Shown here one piece after another: positions 34,761-46,510 of a stretch of 64,000 nt of DNA. The notes below the pieces were generated by a model. It had not been told where the DNA came from, did not search any database, and saw only the letters and a program-made list of their open reading frames with translations. Where the stretch lies: contig NZ_GL732439.1 in assembly GCF_000187465.1 (NCBI RefSeq), forward strand, positions 541,060-605,059, in the 5' to 3' direction. Numbering within the stretch: the stretch's first letter is position 1; each line of letters begins with the position of its first letter. The position numbers and the translations under genes were made by a program. The DNA is from Streptococcus infantis ATCC 700779. GTDB lineage: Bacteria; Bacillota; Bacilli; Lactobacillales; Streptococcaceae.

Positions 34761-35920
34761 TGAAGGTTTTAATTTCAGCAGTGGGTGATACAGATCCAAT
34801 CCGTAATTTTCACGATGGAGCTTTAGTTCATATTGCGAGAAAATACCGTCCAGAAAAGATTATTATTGTTTTTTCAGAGAGAACAATTAGTAAGAAAGAT
34901 GATATTGAGAAAGTAATTCACTCTATCGATACTGAATACCTCCCAGAAATTGTATGTCATGAACCAATTATCTTGAATGAAGATGTATTTGTTTTTGATA
35001 CCATGTATGAACAATTTGATGCTATTATACAAAAGTATTATACAAAAGACGACGGATTTATTCTCAATCTTTCAAGTGCAACTCCTCAAGTAAAATCGGC
35101 TTTGTTTGTGATTAATAGACTTAGTGAAATCAATGTCAAGGCAGTACAAGTTTCAAGTCCTGAAAATGATTCAAATGCAGGAGTTGGACATGATGATTCA
35201 GAAGATATTGACGCACTAATTGATACGAACTTAGATAACAAACAGGACTATATCGACCGAACCATTGAAGATACTTCAGAGAAGTTTAAACAAGGCTTAA
35301 TGAAGAAAACTTTACGTGATTTTATTACGAAATATGATTACAAAGCAAGTTTAGAGGTTGCTAATCAATTATCAGACTTTCCTGGTTTGAAAGAATGTCG
35401 CAAGAAGTTGCAAGATATTGTGGATTCATTAGATAGGCAGGCTGTACCTCAAGTCCTCCAAAAGAAAAAATGGAGCGAAGAACAGAAAAAAGTATTAAAT
35501 TCTTATTTGACTATTGATTTGCAAAAAGAACGTGGTAATTTTAGTGAAGGTCTGATAAGAATTAAAAACCTCACAGAGTTTATCTTAGATGACTATATCG
35601 AAAATCGTTATCCAGGATTTCTGGATAATTACGCGAACGATTCAGAGAAATATTATATCGGGATTTGGGATTATGGTAAGATCCTTCAAGAAAAAAGAGA
35701 GTGGACATTGCATAATAAAATCAAACCGATTTTGAGAATGAACAAAACACGAAATACGATAGCTCATAAATTGGATTCACTAGATTCTGAGGAACTTAAA
35801 CAGTTAGGTCCAGTTCTAAAAGCCTTAAAAGGGCTAATCAAGGAACAGTATCAACTTACTGAAAAGGATTTTAATTTTTACAAGGATTTTAATAAAGAAT
35901 TATTAGAATTACTGAAATAA
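34760..35920 (+). CDS. csm6: Csm6 ribonuclease, copy 1 (CARF-HEPN)
   Basis: 386 residues from the ATG at 34760, which has RBS AAGGAG (the TTG at 34757 is an alternative). N-terminal CARF domain (ISAVGDTDPIR; LNLSSATPQVKSAL at about 102-115) binds cyclic oligoadenylate. The C-terminal HEPN domain has R-x4-H as RNTIAH at 331-336. The CARF motif has Ala107 where Gly is usual (SSGTPQ). Non-specific RNase activated by Cas10 signalling. Confidence 0.94.
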   Translation: MKVLISAVGDTDPIRNFHDGALVHIARKYRPEKIIIVFSERTISKKDDIEKVIHSIDTEYLPEIVCHEPIILNEDVFVFDTMYEQFDAIIQKYYTKDDGFILNLSSATPQVKSALFVINRLSEINVKAVQVSSPENDSNAGVGHDDSEDIDALIDTNLDNKQDYIDRTIEDTSEKFKQGLMKKTLRDFITKYDYKASLEVANQLSDFPGLKECRKKLQDIVDSLDRQAVPQVLQKKKWSEEQKKVLNSYLTIDLQKERGNFSEGLIRIKNLTEFILDDYIENRYPGFLDNYANDSEKYYIGIWDYGKILQEKREWTLHNKIKPILRMNKTRNTIAHKLDSLDSEELKQLGPVLKALKGLIKEQYQLTEKDFNFYKDFNKELLELLK

Positions 35921-35936
35921 TGAGAGGTAGAATATC

Positions 35937-37226
35937 TTGGAAATTTTAATTTCAGCAGTTGGAACGACAGATCCGATAAGCAATAATCGAGATGCAGCTT
36001 TATTACATATTGCTCGAACATACAGACCTGAACAAATTGTTTTGGTTTATAGTGAAGAAATGTTAGTAAAAAAAGATCTTGTTGAGAAAGCACTATGTTC
36101 AATAGAGGGTTATCATCCTAAAGTGGTTATTGAATCAATCATACTGAAAAATGATGAAGTCTATCTATTTGATAAAATGTATGAAGTGATGGGACAGATT
36201 ATCGAAAAATATTCTGGAACAGATCATCAATTAATCTTAAATCTCTCCTCAGGGACACCTCAGATTATTTCTGCTTTATTTGCCTTAAATCGAATTAATG
36301 ATTATAATACGCAAGCCATACAGGTTGCAACTCCTAACAAATCTGCAAACAGAAAGTATGTGCCACTGTCAAATGAAGATGAACAGAAGCTTTTTGACGA
36401 GAACGAGGATAACCAAAAGGATTACGAAGATCGTACAATCAAAGATGAAGCTGAAAAATTTAATCAGTCTCTTATCAAGCGACACTTAAGAAATTTAATC
36501 TCTTCTTATGATTATCTTGCTGCGGAAGAATTAGTTACTAGAAAAGAATACAATAAATTACTTTCTAAAAAGAAATTAGCTCGTTTAAGAGATCTATTAA
36601 ATGATTTTGTAAAAGTATTTAAAACCCAAGCGATTTTAAAAGATATTCAGGGATATTCACTCACAGAAGTTGAGAAAAAAGCTCTTAATTACTTTTTAAT
36701 GATTGAAGTTTTGAAAGAGAGAGGGCAGGTTGCTGATGTCTTAATCAAATCAAAGTCTTATGTTGAATTTATCATCGAGGAAAAGATAAAGAAAGATTAT
36801 CCAGATTTGATCAAATATGATGGAACTTTTCCAAAGTTAAATGAAGAATACAAGGATTTTGAAGCTATCTTAGATTTCATTGATCTAGAATTTAAGAAAG
36901 CTAAGGGTATAAAAGATGAGAAGGAAAGAATCTATTCCCCTCAGTCAACCTTAAATCTCTTGTCATATGAAAATATTCTATCTTATTATCAAGTTTCTCC
37001 TGAATTACTTAAGTCCATAAAGCTAATAAATAGCTTAAATGGTGAGAGAAATAAGGTGGCACATGGCTTGTCAGAGATTGATAGTAAACTAGTCAATTCA
37101 AAGAAATTGCAGCAGACGATAGATACTTTGCGCTTTATTTTACAAGATACATTTGAGATTGATGATAGCTATTTATCTTGTTATCAAACACTTAATAATG
37201 AAATGCTTGACTTACTTCGTCAATAA
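35937..37226 (+). CDS. csm6: Csm6 ribonuclease, copy 2 (CARF-HEPN)
   Basis: 429 residues from TTG 35937 (RBS GAGAGG). CARF domain with ISAVGTTDPIS and canonical LNLSSGTPQIISAL. HEPN motif RNKVAH at residues 371-376. It is clearly paralogous to copy 1 but about 40 residues longer, owing to a Lys-rich insert near residues 300-350. Two Csm6 proteins are also known in S. thermophilus type III-A. Last gene of the cas operon; 290 nt of non-coding sequence follows. Confidence 0.94.
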   Translation: MEILISAVGTTDPISNNRDAALLHIARTYRPEQIVLVYSEEMLVKKDLVEKALCSIEGYHPKVVIESIILKNDEVYLFDKMYEVMGQIIEKYSGTDHQLILNLSSGTPQIISALFALNRINDYNTQAIQVATPNKSANRKYVPLSNEDEQKLFDENEDNQKDYEDRTIKDEAEKFNQSLIKRHLRNLISSYDYLAAEELVTRKEYNKLLSKKKLARLRDLLNDFVKVFKTQAILKDIQGYSLTEVEKKALNYFLMIEVLKERGQVADVLIKSKSYVEFIIEEKIKKDYPDLIKYDGTFPKLNEEYKDFEAILDFIDLEFKKAKGIKDEKERIYSPQSTLNLLSYENILSYYQVSPELLKSIKLINSLNGERNKVAHGLSEIDSKLVNSKKLQQTIDTLRFILQDTFEIDDSYLSCYQTLNNEMLDLLRQ

Positions 37227-37294
37227 TATTCTTTAACAATAAATAGATTTGATAATGATACATATAATGAAATTGCAAGTGCTTGCTTTCCCAG

Positions 37295-37323
37295 TTGACT
37301 CAAACTCAAAAAAACAGTATAAT
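37295..37323 (+). promoter_or_regulatory. Promoter of the T-box/alaS transcription unit
   Basis: TTGACT at 37295-37300 and TATAAT at 37318-37323 with 17-nt spacing. Confidence 0.85.
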
Positions 37324-37329
37324 AGGAAT

Positions 37330-37510
37330 GTTGAGAATTGATTTTCTCTCCATCTTAGTTCAGAGAATTGGCGGTGCTGCGAGCCATCTAAGATAGAAAA
37401 TCATGCTACTCAATCAGACAATTGCATAAGAACAAGAGAATGACAAGTTCATTGAATGAAGGTGGTACCGCGGTTTTTCGCCCTTCGTGATATGGACTTG
37501 TCTTTTGATT
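37330..37510 (+). promoter_or_regulatory. T-box riboswitch (alanine) upstream of the LURP-one-like gene and alaS
   Basis: Stem I arms GATTTTCT / AGAAAATC frame an internal loop whose 3' side carries GCT (37405-37407), an alanine specifier. The T-box core GAAGGTGGTACCGCG is at 37458-37472. The terminator stem is GACAAGTTC (37442-37450) / GGACTTGTC followed by TTTTG. Uncharged tRNA-Ala should stabilise the antiterminator and switch on both genes. Confidence 0.92.
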
Positions 37511-37523
37511 TTTGGAGGTGTTT

Positions 37524-38009
37524 ATGAAGACATTTCTCGTGAAACAAAAGTTTCGTCTTGGAGGCGAACGCTTCGATATTAAAGATGATAGGGGAGTAGT
37601 GAACTATCAGGTGGAGGGCTCTTTCTTCCAAATTCCTAAGACCTTTACCATCTATGACGCCTATGGTGAGCAAGTCAGTGAGATTAGTAAAGAATTTTTC
37701 ACTTTGCTTCCTCGATTTACTATTCAGCTACGAAACGGTTCAAATTTCGTTATTCGTAAGAAGTTGACCTTCTTTCGAGATAAGTATGAATTTGACAACC
37801 TAGGTCTGCGCATTGAGGGAAATATCTGGGATTTAAACTTTAAACTTCTGGATGACCGCGACCAAGTGATTGCCGAGATTCGAAAAGAGATTTTCCATTT
37901 GACCTCAACTTACACCGTAACCGTCTATGAAGACTCTTATGCAGATCTAGTCATTTCCCTCTGTGTCGCGATTGACTATGTGGAGATGCTGGAAAGCCAA
38001 TCAAATTAA
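37524..38009 (+). CDS. LURP-one-related (YxjI-like) protein
   Basis: 161 residues from the ATG at 37524, with RBS TGGAGGTG (an in-frame TTG at 37512 overlaps the RBS). It is beta-rich with the alternating pattern of the LURP-one/scramblase barrel (KQKFRLGGERFDIKDDRG; VRKKLTFFRDKYEF-like segment). Function unknown. It lies between the T-box and alaS, so it is under alanine control. Confidence 0.82.
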   Translation: MKTFLVKQKFRLGGERFDIKDDRGVVNYQVEGSFFQIPKTFTIYDAYGEQVSEISKEFFTLLPRFTIQLRNGSNFVIRKKLTFFRDKYEFDNLGLRIEGNIWDLNFKLLDDRDQVIAEIRKEIFHLTSTYTVTVYEDSYADLVISLCVAIDYVEMLESQSN

Positions 38010-38029
38010 ACAAGTAATAAGGAGATATT

Positions 38030-40648
38030 ATGAAACAACTATCTAGTGCTCAAGTTCGCCAAATGTGGCTTGATTTCTGGGCGACCAAAGGTCACTCAGT
38101 AGAACCATCAGTAAGTTTGGTTCCAGTAAACGATCCAACCCTTTTGTGGATCAACTCAGGGGTTGCTACTCTTAAGAAATACTTTGACGGAACCATCATC
38201 CCTGAAAACCCACGGATTACCAATGCGCAAAAGGCTATCCGTACCAACGATATCGAAAACGTAGGGAAGACTGCGCGTCACCATACTATGTTTGAAATGT
38301 TGGGGAACTTCTCTATCGGGGATTACTTCCGTGACGAAGCCATTACCTGGGCTTATGAACTCTTGACAAGTCCTGAGTGGTTTGACTTCCCTAAAGACAA
38401 ACTCTACATGACCTACTATCCAGATGATACAGATTCTTACAACCGCTGGATTGAAGTGGGAGTAGATCCAAGTCATTTGATCCCAATCGAAGACAACTTC
38501 TGGGAAATCGGTGCTGGACCTTCTGGACCTGATACAGAAATCTTCTTTGATCGTGGGGAAGCTTTTGACCCGGAAAATATCGGTATTCGACTTCTCGCAG
38601 AAGATATCGAAAACGACCGTTACATCGAAATCTGGAATATCGTTTTGTCACAATTTAACGCTGACCCAGCTGTACCTCGTAGCGAATACAAGGAATTACC
38701 ACACAAGAACATTGATACGGGCGCTGGTTTGGAACGTTTGGTAGCCGTTATCCAAGGCGCTAAGACTAACTTTGAAACAGACCTCTTCCTTCCAATCATT
38801 CGAGAAGTTGAGAAGTTGTCTGGTAAGGTTTATGACCAAGATGGTGACAACATGAGTTTCAAGGTTATTGCAGACCACATCCGTTCACTTTCATTTGCGA
38901 TTGGGGATGGTGCCCTTCCTGGAAATGAAGGTCGTGGTTATGTCCTTCGTCGTCTTCTCCGCCGTGCCTCTATGCATGGTCAAAAATTGGGCATCAATGA
39001 ACCTTTCCTTTACAAACTCGTTCCAACTGTTGGAAAGATCATGGAAAGCTACTACCCAGAAGTGCTTGAAAAACGTGACTTTATCGAAAAAATCGTTAAG
39101 AGCGAAGAAGAGTCATTTGCCCGCACTCTTCACTCAGGTCAACACTTTGCAGAAACCATCGTAGCAGACTTGAAAGAAAAAGGTCAAACGGTTATCGCTG
39201 GTCAAGACGTCTTCAAATTGTACGATACATACGGATTCCCAGTAGAATTGACAGAAGAAATCGCTGAAGAAGCAGGAATGACTGTAGACCGTGAAGGCTT
39301 TGAAGCAGCCATGAAGGAACAGCAAGAACGTGCGCGTGCGTCAGCTGTTAAAGGTGGCTCAATGGGTATGCAAAACGAAACCCTTCAAAACATCACTGTT
39401 GAGAGTGTCTTCAACTACAATGCTAGCCAATTGTCTTCTAAGTTAGTGGCTATCGTAGCGGATAATGCAGAAGTAGAAGCTGTAACAGAAGGGACTGCAT
39501 CATTGATCTTTGCAGAAACACCATTCTACGCTGAAATGGGTGGACAGGTTGCGGACCATGGTCAAATCTTGGATGCTGCAGGAAATGTCGTAGCGACGGT
39601 AACAGATGTTCAAAAAGCACCAAACGGACAACCACTCCATACCGTTGAAGTTCTTGCTCCTCTTGCTTTAAACCAAGAATACACCTTGACTATCGATAGC
39701 AATCGTCGCCATCGTGTCATGAAGAACCACACAGCTACTCATTTGCTCCATGCAGCTCTTCATAATATCCTTGGCCACCATGCTACTCAAGCAGGATCAC
39801 TTAATGAAGTGGAATTCCTACGCTTTGACTTCACCCACTTCCAAGCTGTGACTCCAGAAGAGTTGCGTGCTATTGAGCAACAAGTCAATGAGAAGATCTG
39901 GGAAGCTATTGCAGTCAAGACTGTTGAGACAGACATTGACACCGCTAAAGAAATGGGAGCTATGGCCCTCTTTGGTGAGAAATACGGTAAGGAAGTCCGT
40001 GTTGTAACGATTGGTGACTACTCAGTTGAACTTTGTGGTGGTACTCACGTAGGTAACACTTCTGAAATCGGTCTCTTCAAGATTGTCAAAGAAGAAGGGA
40101 TTGGCTCAGGAACTCGTCGTATCTTGGCAGTGTCTGGTAAGGAAGCCTTTGAAGCCTACCGTGAGCAAGAAGATGCACTGAAAGCCGTCGCAGCAACCTT
40201 GAAAGCTCCTCAACTCAAAGAAGTACCTCACAAGGTTGAAGGACTTCAAGAACAACTCCGTCAATTGCAAAAAGAAAATGCTGAATTGAAGGAAAAAGCT
40301 GCAGCAGCAGCGGCAGGTGATGTCTTCAAAGACGTTAAGGAAGCAAATGGCCACCGTTACATTGCGAGTCAAGTTTCTGTTTCAGATGCAGGTGCTCTTC
40401 GTACCTTTGCAGATAACTGGAAGCAAAAAGACTACTCTGATGTGCTTGTTCTTGTCGCAGCAATCGGTGATAAGGTCAACCTTCTTGTAGCCAGCAAGAC
40501 TAAAGACATCCACGCAGGTAACTTGGTTAAAGAATTGGCTCCAATCGTCGATGGACGTGGTGGTGGTAAACCAGACATGGCCATGGCAGGAGGAAGCAAC
40601 CAAGCGAAAATCCAAGAATTATTGGATGCAGTAGCAGGTAAATTGTAA
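38030..40648 (+). CDS. alaS: Alanyl-tRNA synthetase
   Basis: 872 residues, full length. Class II catalytic domain at the N-terminus ([23 protein letters not shown]), editing domain with zinc ligands HTATHLLH and CGGTH, and a C-terminal oligomerisation/C-Ala domain ending [17 protein letters not shown] ([14 protein letters not shown]). It charges tRNA-Ala. RBS AAGGAG. Confidence 0.98.
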   Translation: MKQLSSAQVRQMWLDFWATKGHSVEPSVSLVPVNDPTLLWINSGVATLKKYFDGTIIPENPRITNAQKAIRTNDIENVGKTARHHTMFEMLGNFSIGDYFRDEAITWAYELLTSPEWFDFPKDKLYMTYYPDDTDSYNRWIEVGVDPSHLIPIEDNFWEIGAGPSGPDTEIFFDRGEAFDPENIGIRLLAEDIENDRYIEIWNIVLSQFNADPAVPRSEYKELPHKNIDTGAGLERLVAVIQGAKTNFETDLFLPIIREVEKLSGKVYDQDGDNMSFKVIADHIRSLSFAIGDGALPGNEGRGYVLRRLLRRASMHGQKLGINEPFLYKLVPTVGKIMESYYPEVLEKRDFIEKIVKSEEESFARTLHSGQHFAETIVADLKEKGQTVIAGQDVFKLYDTYGFPVELTEEIAEEAGMTVDREGFEAAMKEQQERARASAVKGGSMGMQNETLQNITVESVFNYNASQLSSKLVAIVADNAEVEAVTEGTASLIFAETPFYAEMGGQVADHGQILDAAGNVVATVTDVQKAPNGQPLHTVEVLAPLALNQEYTLTIDSNRRHRVMKNHTATHLLHAALHNILGHHATQAGSLNEVEFLRFDFTHFQAVTPEELRAIEQQVNEKIWEAIAVKTVETDIDTAKEMGAMALFGEKYGKEVRVVTIGDYSVELCGGTHVGNTSEIGLFKIVKEEGIGSGTRRILAVSGKEAFEAYREQEDALKAVAATLKAPQLKEVPHKVEGLQEQLRQLQKENAELKEKAAAAAAGDVFKDVKEANGHRYIASQVSVSDAGALRTFADNWKQKDYSDVLVLVAAIGDKVNLLVASKTKDIHAGNLVKELAPIVDGRGGGKPDMAMAGGSNQAKIQELLDAVAGKL

Positions 40649-40650
40649 TA

Positions 40651-40684
40651 AAAAATACCTATCCGTTTGGATAGGTATTTTTTG
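40651..40684 (+). terminator. Terminator of alaS
   Basis: AAAAATACCTATCC-GTTT-GGATAGGTATTTTT, near-perfect palindrome. It can also serve gdhA, which converges from the right. Confidence 0.92.
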
Positions 40685-40730
40685 CATCAGAAAAACTCCC
40701 CACGAATAGTGAGGAGTTCATTTTTTAGAA

Positions 40731-42092
<1,362 letters not shown>

Positions 42093-42119
42093 TTATTGTC
42101 ATATTTTATTACATGAGAC

Positions 42120-42148
42120 ATTATAGCAGAAAAAATTTTCAGTGTAAA
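42120..42148 (-). promoter_or_regulatory. Promoter of gdhA
   Basis: On the minus strand: TTTACA (42143-42148), 17 nt, TATAAT (42120-42125) with an extended TGC. Confidence 0.8.
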
Positions 42149-42261
42149 GAAAAAAACATAAATTTTCTAAAAATTCTTTCAATTTGAATAAGCTTGTTTT
42201 ATTAGCTGTATCAGAACCTTTTTATAGGGTTAGTTTTATTAAAAGGCTCCTTGCCAAAGTA

Positions 42262-42270
42262 TGGTATAAT
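42262..42270 (+). promoter_or_regulatory. Extended -10 of pyrD
   Basis: TGGTATAAT with TATAAT at 42265-42270, 35 nt before the start codon; no clear -35. Confidence 0.65.
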
Positions 42271-42305
42271 AATAAAGAAACAATGGATTTTGGAGGAATA
42301 GAATC

Positions 42306-43241
42306 ATGGTATCAACGAAAACGCAGATTGCTGGTTTTGAGTTTGGAAATTGCTTAATGAATGCAGCAGGTGTTGCTTGTATGACAATTGAGGAATTGGA
42401 AGGTGTCAAAAATTCAGCAGCAGGAACCTTTGTCACTAAGACAGCAACCTTGGAATTTCGTCAGGGAAATCCTGAACCACGCTATCAAGATGTTCCACTT
42501 GGTTCTATTAACTCTATGGGGCTCCCAAATAATGGTTTAGACTATTACTTGAACTACCTTTTGGAATTGCAAGAAAAGGAACCAAATCGTACATTCTTTC
42601 TATCTTTAGTTGGAATGTCTCCAGAGGAAACTCATACCATCTTAAAAAAGGTGCAAGAAAGTGATTTCCGTGGTTTAACTGAACTCAATCTCTCATGCCC
42701 AAATGTGCCAGGCAAGCCCCAGATTGCCTATGATTTTGAAACAACAGATCGTATCTTGTCAGAAGTTTTTGAGTATTTTACAAAACCTCTAGGAATTAAG
42801 CTTCCACCTTATTTTGATATTGTACATTTTGATCAAGCGGCAGCTATTTTTAACAAATACCCACTCAAATTCGTCAACTGTGTCAACTCTATTGGAAATG
42901 GACTTTATATAGAAGATGAGTCTGTCGTGATTCGTCCTAAGAATGGCTTTGGTGGAATTGGTGGAGAATACATTAAACCAACTGCCCTTGCCAACGTCCA
43001 TGCTTTTTATCAACGCTTAAATCCTCAAATTCAAATCATCGGAACTGGTGGAGTATTAACGGGGCGTGATGTCTTTGAACATATCCTATGTGGTGCCAGC
43101 ATGGTACAAGTAGGAACTACTCTTCATAAAGAAGGTGTAGGTGCTTTTGAGCGTATTACAAAGGAGCTCAAAGAAATTATGACGGAAAAAGGATACCAAA
43201 GCCTAGAGGATTTCCGTGGAAAATTGAATTATATGGATTAA
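42306..43241 (+). CDS. pyrD: Dihydroorotate dehydrogenase, class 1A
   Basis: 311 residues. It oxidises dihydroorotate with fumarate in pyrimidine synthesis. The class 1A catalytic-loop cysteine is in [16 protein letters not shown]/phosphate-binding parts are [22 protein letters not shown] and [30 protein letters not shown]. No PyrK partner nearby, consistent with class 1A. RBS TGGAGGAA. Confidence 0.95.
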   Translation: MVSTKTQIAGFEFGNCLMNAAGVACMTIEELEGVKNSAAGTFVTKTATLEFRQGNPEPRYQDVPLGSINSMGLPNNGLDYYLNYLLELQEKEPNRTFFLSLVGMSPEETHTILKKVQESDFRGLTELNLSCPNVPGKPQIAYDFETTDRILSEVFEYFTKPLGIKLPPYFDIVHFDQAAAIFNKYPLKFVNCVNSIGNGLYIEDESVVIRPKNGFGGIGGEYIKPTALANVHAFYQRLNPQIQIIGTGGVLTGRDVFEHILCGASMVQVGTTLHKEGVGAFERITKELKEIMTEKGYQSLEDFRGKLNYMD

Positions 43242-43273
43242 ACGGAAGCTAAATTAAAAAGAAAGGAGAATAA

Positions 43274-44311
43274 ATGCTAGCCATAGAAGAAAGTCGAAAG
43301 CTATCCTTAGCGAACCTTCCTAGTTTGACCCTGTTTACAGGGGCTGATCAAGGACAGTACGACATCATGAAAACTCAGGTTCTAAAGCAAATCGGGTACG
43401 ACCCTGCAGATTTGAATTTTGCTTATTTTGACATGAAAGAAGTAGACTACAATAGTTTGGAACTTGAGCTGGTCAGTCTTCCTTTCTTTGCGGATGAAAA
43501 AATTGTTATTTTAGATCATTTTATCGATATTACAACTGCTAAAAAACGCTATCTAACTGATGATGAGCTCAAGGCCTTTGAAGACTATCTGGAAAATCCT
43601 GTACCCTCAAGTAAATTAGTAATCTTTGCTGAAGGCAAGTTAGATAGCAAGCGACGTTTGGTCAAATTACTTAAGCGGGATGCGACAGTATTTGAGGCTC
43701 TTGAACCTAAAGAGCAAGAGTTGAGAGCCTATTTTCAAAAGTGGACTCAGGAACAAGGACTTACTTTTGGTGGAAATTCCTTTGAACAATTGCTTATCAA
43801 ATCTAGTTTTCAATTCAGTGAAATTCAGAAAAACCTGCTCTTCTTACTGTCTTATAAGGATAGTGGTCTGATAACAGAAGAAGATATTGTTGAAGCCATT
43901 CCAAAGACTTTGCAGGATAATATTTTTGATTTGACCCAATTAATATTAACTAAGAAAATTGATCAGGCACGAGATTTAGTTAAAGATTTGACCTTGCAAG
44001 GAGAAGATGAGATTAAACTGATTGCCATTATGCTAGGGCAGTTTAGACTCTATACACAGGTAAAAATATTGCAAGAGTCTGGTCAGACAGAATCACAGAT
44101 GGTTAGCAGTTTGGGTCACTATCTTGGTCGCAATCCGAATCCCTATCAAATCAAATTTGCCCTTCGTGACACGCGAGGATTGTCTCTGAATTTCCTACAA
44201 GATTCTATTCGTTATCTTATTCAGGCAGATTATCAAATTAAGACTGGTGTTTACGAAAAAGGGTACTTGTTTGAGAAGGCTTTATTGCAGATTGCGAGCC
44301 AGTCAAATTGA
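43274..44311 (+). CDS. holA: DNA polymerase III delta subunit
   Basis: 345 residues. Clamp-loader delta protein that opens the sliding clamp. Recognised by LFTGADQGQYDIMKTQVLKQIG at the N-terminus and the regions KLVIFAEGKLDSKRRLVK and IFDLTQLILTKKIDQA. It precedes sodA as in other streptococci. RBS AAAGGAG. Confidence 0.93.
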   Translation: MLAIEESRKLSLANLPSLTLFTGADQGQYDIMKTQVLKQIGYDPADLNFAYFDMKEVDYNSLELELVSLPFFADEKIVILDHFIDITTAKKRYLTDDELKAFEDYLENPVPSSKLVIFAEGKLDSKRRLVKLLKRDATVFEALEPKEQELRAYFQKWTQEQGLTFGGNSFEQLLIKSSFQFSEIQKNLLFLLSYKDSGLITEEDIVEAIPKTLQDNIFDLTQLILTKKIDQARDLVKDLTLQGEDEIKLIAIMLGQFRLYTQVKILQESGQTESQMVSSLGHYLGRNPNPYQIKFALRDTRGLSLNFLQDSIRYLIQADYQIKTGVYEKGYLFEKALLQIASQSN

Positions 44312-44320
44312 GCAAATAAC

Positions 44321-44349
44321 TTGAAAAAAAAGGTTGTTTGCGTTATCAT
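44321..44349 (+). promoter_or_regulatory. Promoter of sodA
   Basis: TTGAAA at 44321-44326 and TATCAT at 44344-44349 with 17-nt spacing. Confidence 0.7.
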
Positions 44350-44380
44350 TTTTATATAGAAAGAAAAAGAGGTATTACAG

Positions 44381-44986
44381 ATGGCTATTATCTTACCAGA
44401 TCTTCCATACGCTTACGATGCATTGGAACCATACATCGATGCTGAAACAATGCACTTGCACCATGACAAACATCACCAAACATATGTCAACAACGCAAAC
44501 GCAGCTCTTGAAAAACACCCTGAAATTGGTGAAGACCTTGAAGCTTTGCTTGCAGATGTTGAATCTATCCCTGCAGATATTCGTCAAGCTCTTATCAATA
44601 ATGGTGGTGGCCACTTGAACCATGCTCTTTTTTGGGAATTGATGACTCCTGAAAAGACAGCTCCTTCAGCAGAACTTGCAGCAGCAATTGATGCAACATT
44701 TGGTTCATTCGAAGAATTCCAAGCAGCATTCACTGCAGCAGCAACAACTCGTTTCGGTTCTGGATGGGCATGGTTGGTTGTTAACAAAGAAGGTAAGCTT
44801 GAAGTGACTTCAACAGCAAACCAAGATACACCAATCTCAGAAGGTAAAAAACCAATCTTAGGTTTGGACGTTTGGGAACATGCCTACTACGTGAAATATC
44901 GCAACGTTCGTCCTGACTACATCAAAGCTTTCTTCTCAGTGATTAACTGGAACAAAGTAGACGAGCTTTACGCAGCAGCTAAATAA
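44381..44986 (+). CDS. sodA: Manganese superoxide dismutase
   Basis: 201 residues. Metal ligands are visible in [13 protein letters not shown] (first His), [11 protein letters not shown] (second His) and LDVWEHAYY (Asp and His). Removes superoxide in the cytoplasm, important for H2O2-producing streptococci. Monocistronic with promoter and terminator. Confidence 0.97.
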   Translation: MAIILPDLPYAYDALEPYIDAETMHLHHDKHHQTYVNNANAALEKHPEIGEDLEALLADVESIPADIRQALINNGGGHLNHALFWELMTPEKTAPSAELAAAIDATFGSFEEFQAAFTAAATTRFGSGWAWLVVNKEGKLEVTSTANQDTPISEGKKPILGLDVWEHAYYVKYRNVRPDYIKAFFSVINWNKVDELYAAAK

Positions 44987-44998
44987 TCGCATTTGATA

Positions 44999-45048
44999 AC
45001 ACCCCTTTTTAGTTGGATTTTGGGTCTAGCTTTAAAGGTGTTTTTTTG
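44999..45048 (+). terminator. Terminator of sodA
   Basis: ACACC-CCTTT...AAAGGTGT arms with a second inner stem (TAGTTGG / CTAGCT region), then T7. Confidence 0.75.
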
Positions 45049-45104
45049 TTTGCCTTTTTTAGAAGTAACTGTCTCATGATTTTCCTTTGTTGGATAGGCT
45101 TTAT

Positions 45105-45113
45105 TTATGGTAT
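45105..45113 (+). promoter_or_regulatory. Extended -10 of the LysR-lspA-rluD operon
   Basis: Extended -10 TATGGTATAATG motif about 30 nt before the start at 45144. Confidence 0.65.
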
Positions 45114-45143
45114 AATGATAAGATAGAAACCGAAGGAGAAGTC

Positions 45144-46052
45144 ATGAATATTCAACAATTACGCTACGTTGTTGCTATTGCAAATAGTGGTACTTTTCGT
45201 GAAGCGGCTGAGAAAATGTACGTTAGCCAACCCAGTCTATCTATTTCTGTAAGAGATCTGGAGAAAGAGCTAGGATTCAAGATTTTCCGCAGAACTAGTT
45301 CGGGTACCTTTCTTACTCGTCGTGGAATGGAATTTTATGAAAAGGCCCAAGAGTTGGTTAAAGGATTTGATATTTTCCAGAACCAGTATGCCAATCCTGA
45401 AGAGGAAAAGGATGAGTTTTCAATAGCCAGCCAGCACTATGATTTCTTGCCACCGACTATCACAACTTTTTCTCAACGGTACCCAGACTATAAAAATTTC
45501 CGTATTTTTGAATCTACAACTGTTCAGATTTTGGATGAAGTAGCCCAAGGTCATAGTGAGATTGGGATTATTTACCTCAACAATCAAAACCAAAAGGGTA
45601 TCATGCAACGGGTTGAAAAGTTAGGCCTTGAAGTGATTGAGTTGATTCCTTTCCAGACGCATATCTATCTTCGTGAAGGACATCCTTTAGCCAAGAAAAA
45701 AGAGTTGGTTATGGAGGATTTAGTTGATTTGCCAACAGTTCGTTTCACACAAGAGAAGGATGAATATCTCTATTACTCAGAAAACTTTGTGGATACAAGT
45801 GCTAGCTCTCAAATGTTTAATGTAACTGACCGTGCTACCTTAAATGGAATTCTTGAAAGAACAAATGCTTATGCGACTGGTTCTGGATTCTTGGATAGCG
45901 ATAGTGTCAACGGAATTACGGTTATTCCATTAGATGATAATCTCAATAATCGCATGGTTTATGTGAAACGTGAGGAAGTAGACTTGAGCCCAGCGGGAAC
46001 CTTATTTGTAGAAGTTATGCAAGAGTATTTTGATCAGAAGAGGAAAGCATGA
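45144..46052 (+). CDS. cpsY: LysR-family regulator, CpsY/MtaR type
   Basis: 302 residues from the ATG at 45144, RBS AAGGAG; the frame from 45087 overlaps the promoter and is rejected. The N-terminal LysR winged helix is [35 protein letters not shown] in character, followed by a substrate-binding effector domain. In streptococci a gene of this type in front of lspA is called cpsY or mtaR and controls methionine uptake and envelope genes. The symbol rests on gene order and similarity from memory. Confidence 0.8.
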   Translation: MNIQQLRYVVAIANSGTFREAAEKMYVSQPSLSISVRDLEKELGFKIFRRTSSGTFLTRRGMEFYEKAQELVKGFDIFQNQYANPEEEKDEFSIASQHYDFLPPTITTFSQRYPDYKNFRIFESTTVQILDEVAQGHSEIGIIYLNNQNQKGIMQRVEKLGLEVIELIPFQTHIYLREGHPLAKKKELVMEDLVDLPTVRFTQEKDEYLYYSENFVDTSASSQMFNVTDRATLNGILERTNAYATGSGFLDSDSVNGITVIPLDDNLNNRMVYVKREEVDLSPAGTLFVEVMQEYFDQKRKA

Positions 46053-46510
46053 AAAAAAGAGGAATAGTAGCAGGAATCATAGCAGCCTTGATTGTATTAG
46101 ATCAATTGGTAAAAGCTTATGTCGTTCATAATATTGCTCTAGGTGAAATTAAATCATGGATTCCAAATCTAGTTAGTTTAACCTATCTGCAAAATAGAGG
46201 GGCTGCCTTTTCCATGCTTCAAGATCAACAGTGGTTTTTTGCGGTGATTACTCTAGTAGTTATGGCAGGAGCTATCTGGTATTTGCACAAGCACATAGAG
46301 GATTCCCTCTGGATAGTCTTTGGATTGGTTCTGATTATTGCAGGTGGTCTAGGAAACTTCATTGATCGCATTGGCCAAGGATTTGTCGTGGATATGTTTC
46401 ACTTAGACTTTGTCAATTTTGCGATTTTCAATGTGGCTGATAGTTATCTGACAGTAGGGGTCGTTGTGTTATTACTTGCAATGCTAAAAGAGGAAATGAA
46501 TGGAAATTAA
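46049..46510 (+). CDS. lspA: Lipoprotein signal peptidase (signal peptidase II)
   Basis: 153 residues, four transmembrane helices. Catalytic aspartates in [17 protein letters not shown] and [12 protein letters not shown]. Cleaves lipoprotein signal peptides after Lgt modification. Overlaps the LysR gene by 4 nt and rluD by 11 nt. Confidence 0.96.
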   Translation: MKKRGIVAGIIAALIVLDQLVKAYVVHNIALGEIKSWIPNLVSLTYLQNRGAAFSMLQDQQWFFAVITLVVMAGAIWYLHKHIEDSLWIVFGLVLIIAGGLGNFIDRIGQGFVVDMFHLDFVNFAIFNVADSYLTVGVVVLLLAMLKEEMNGN

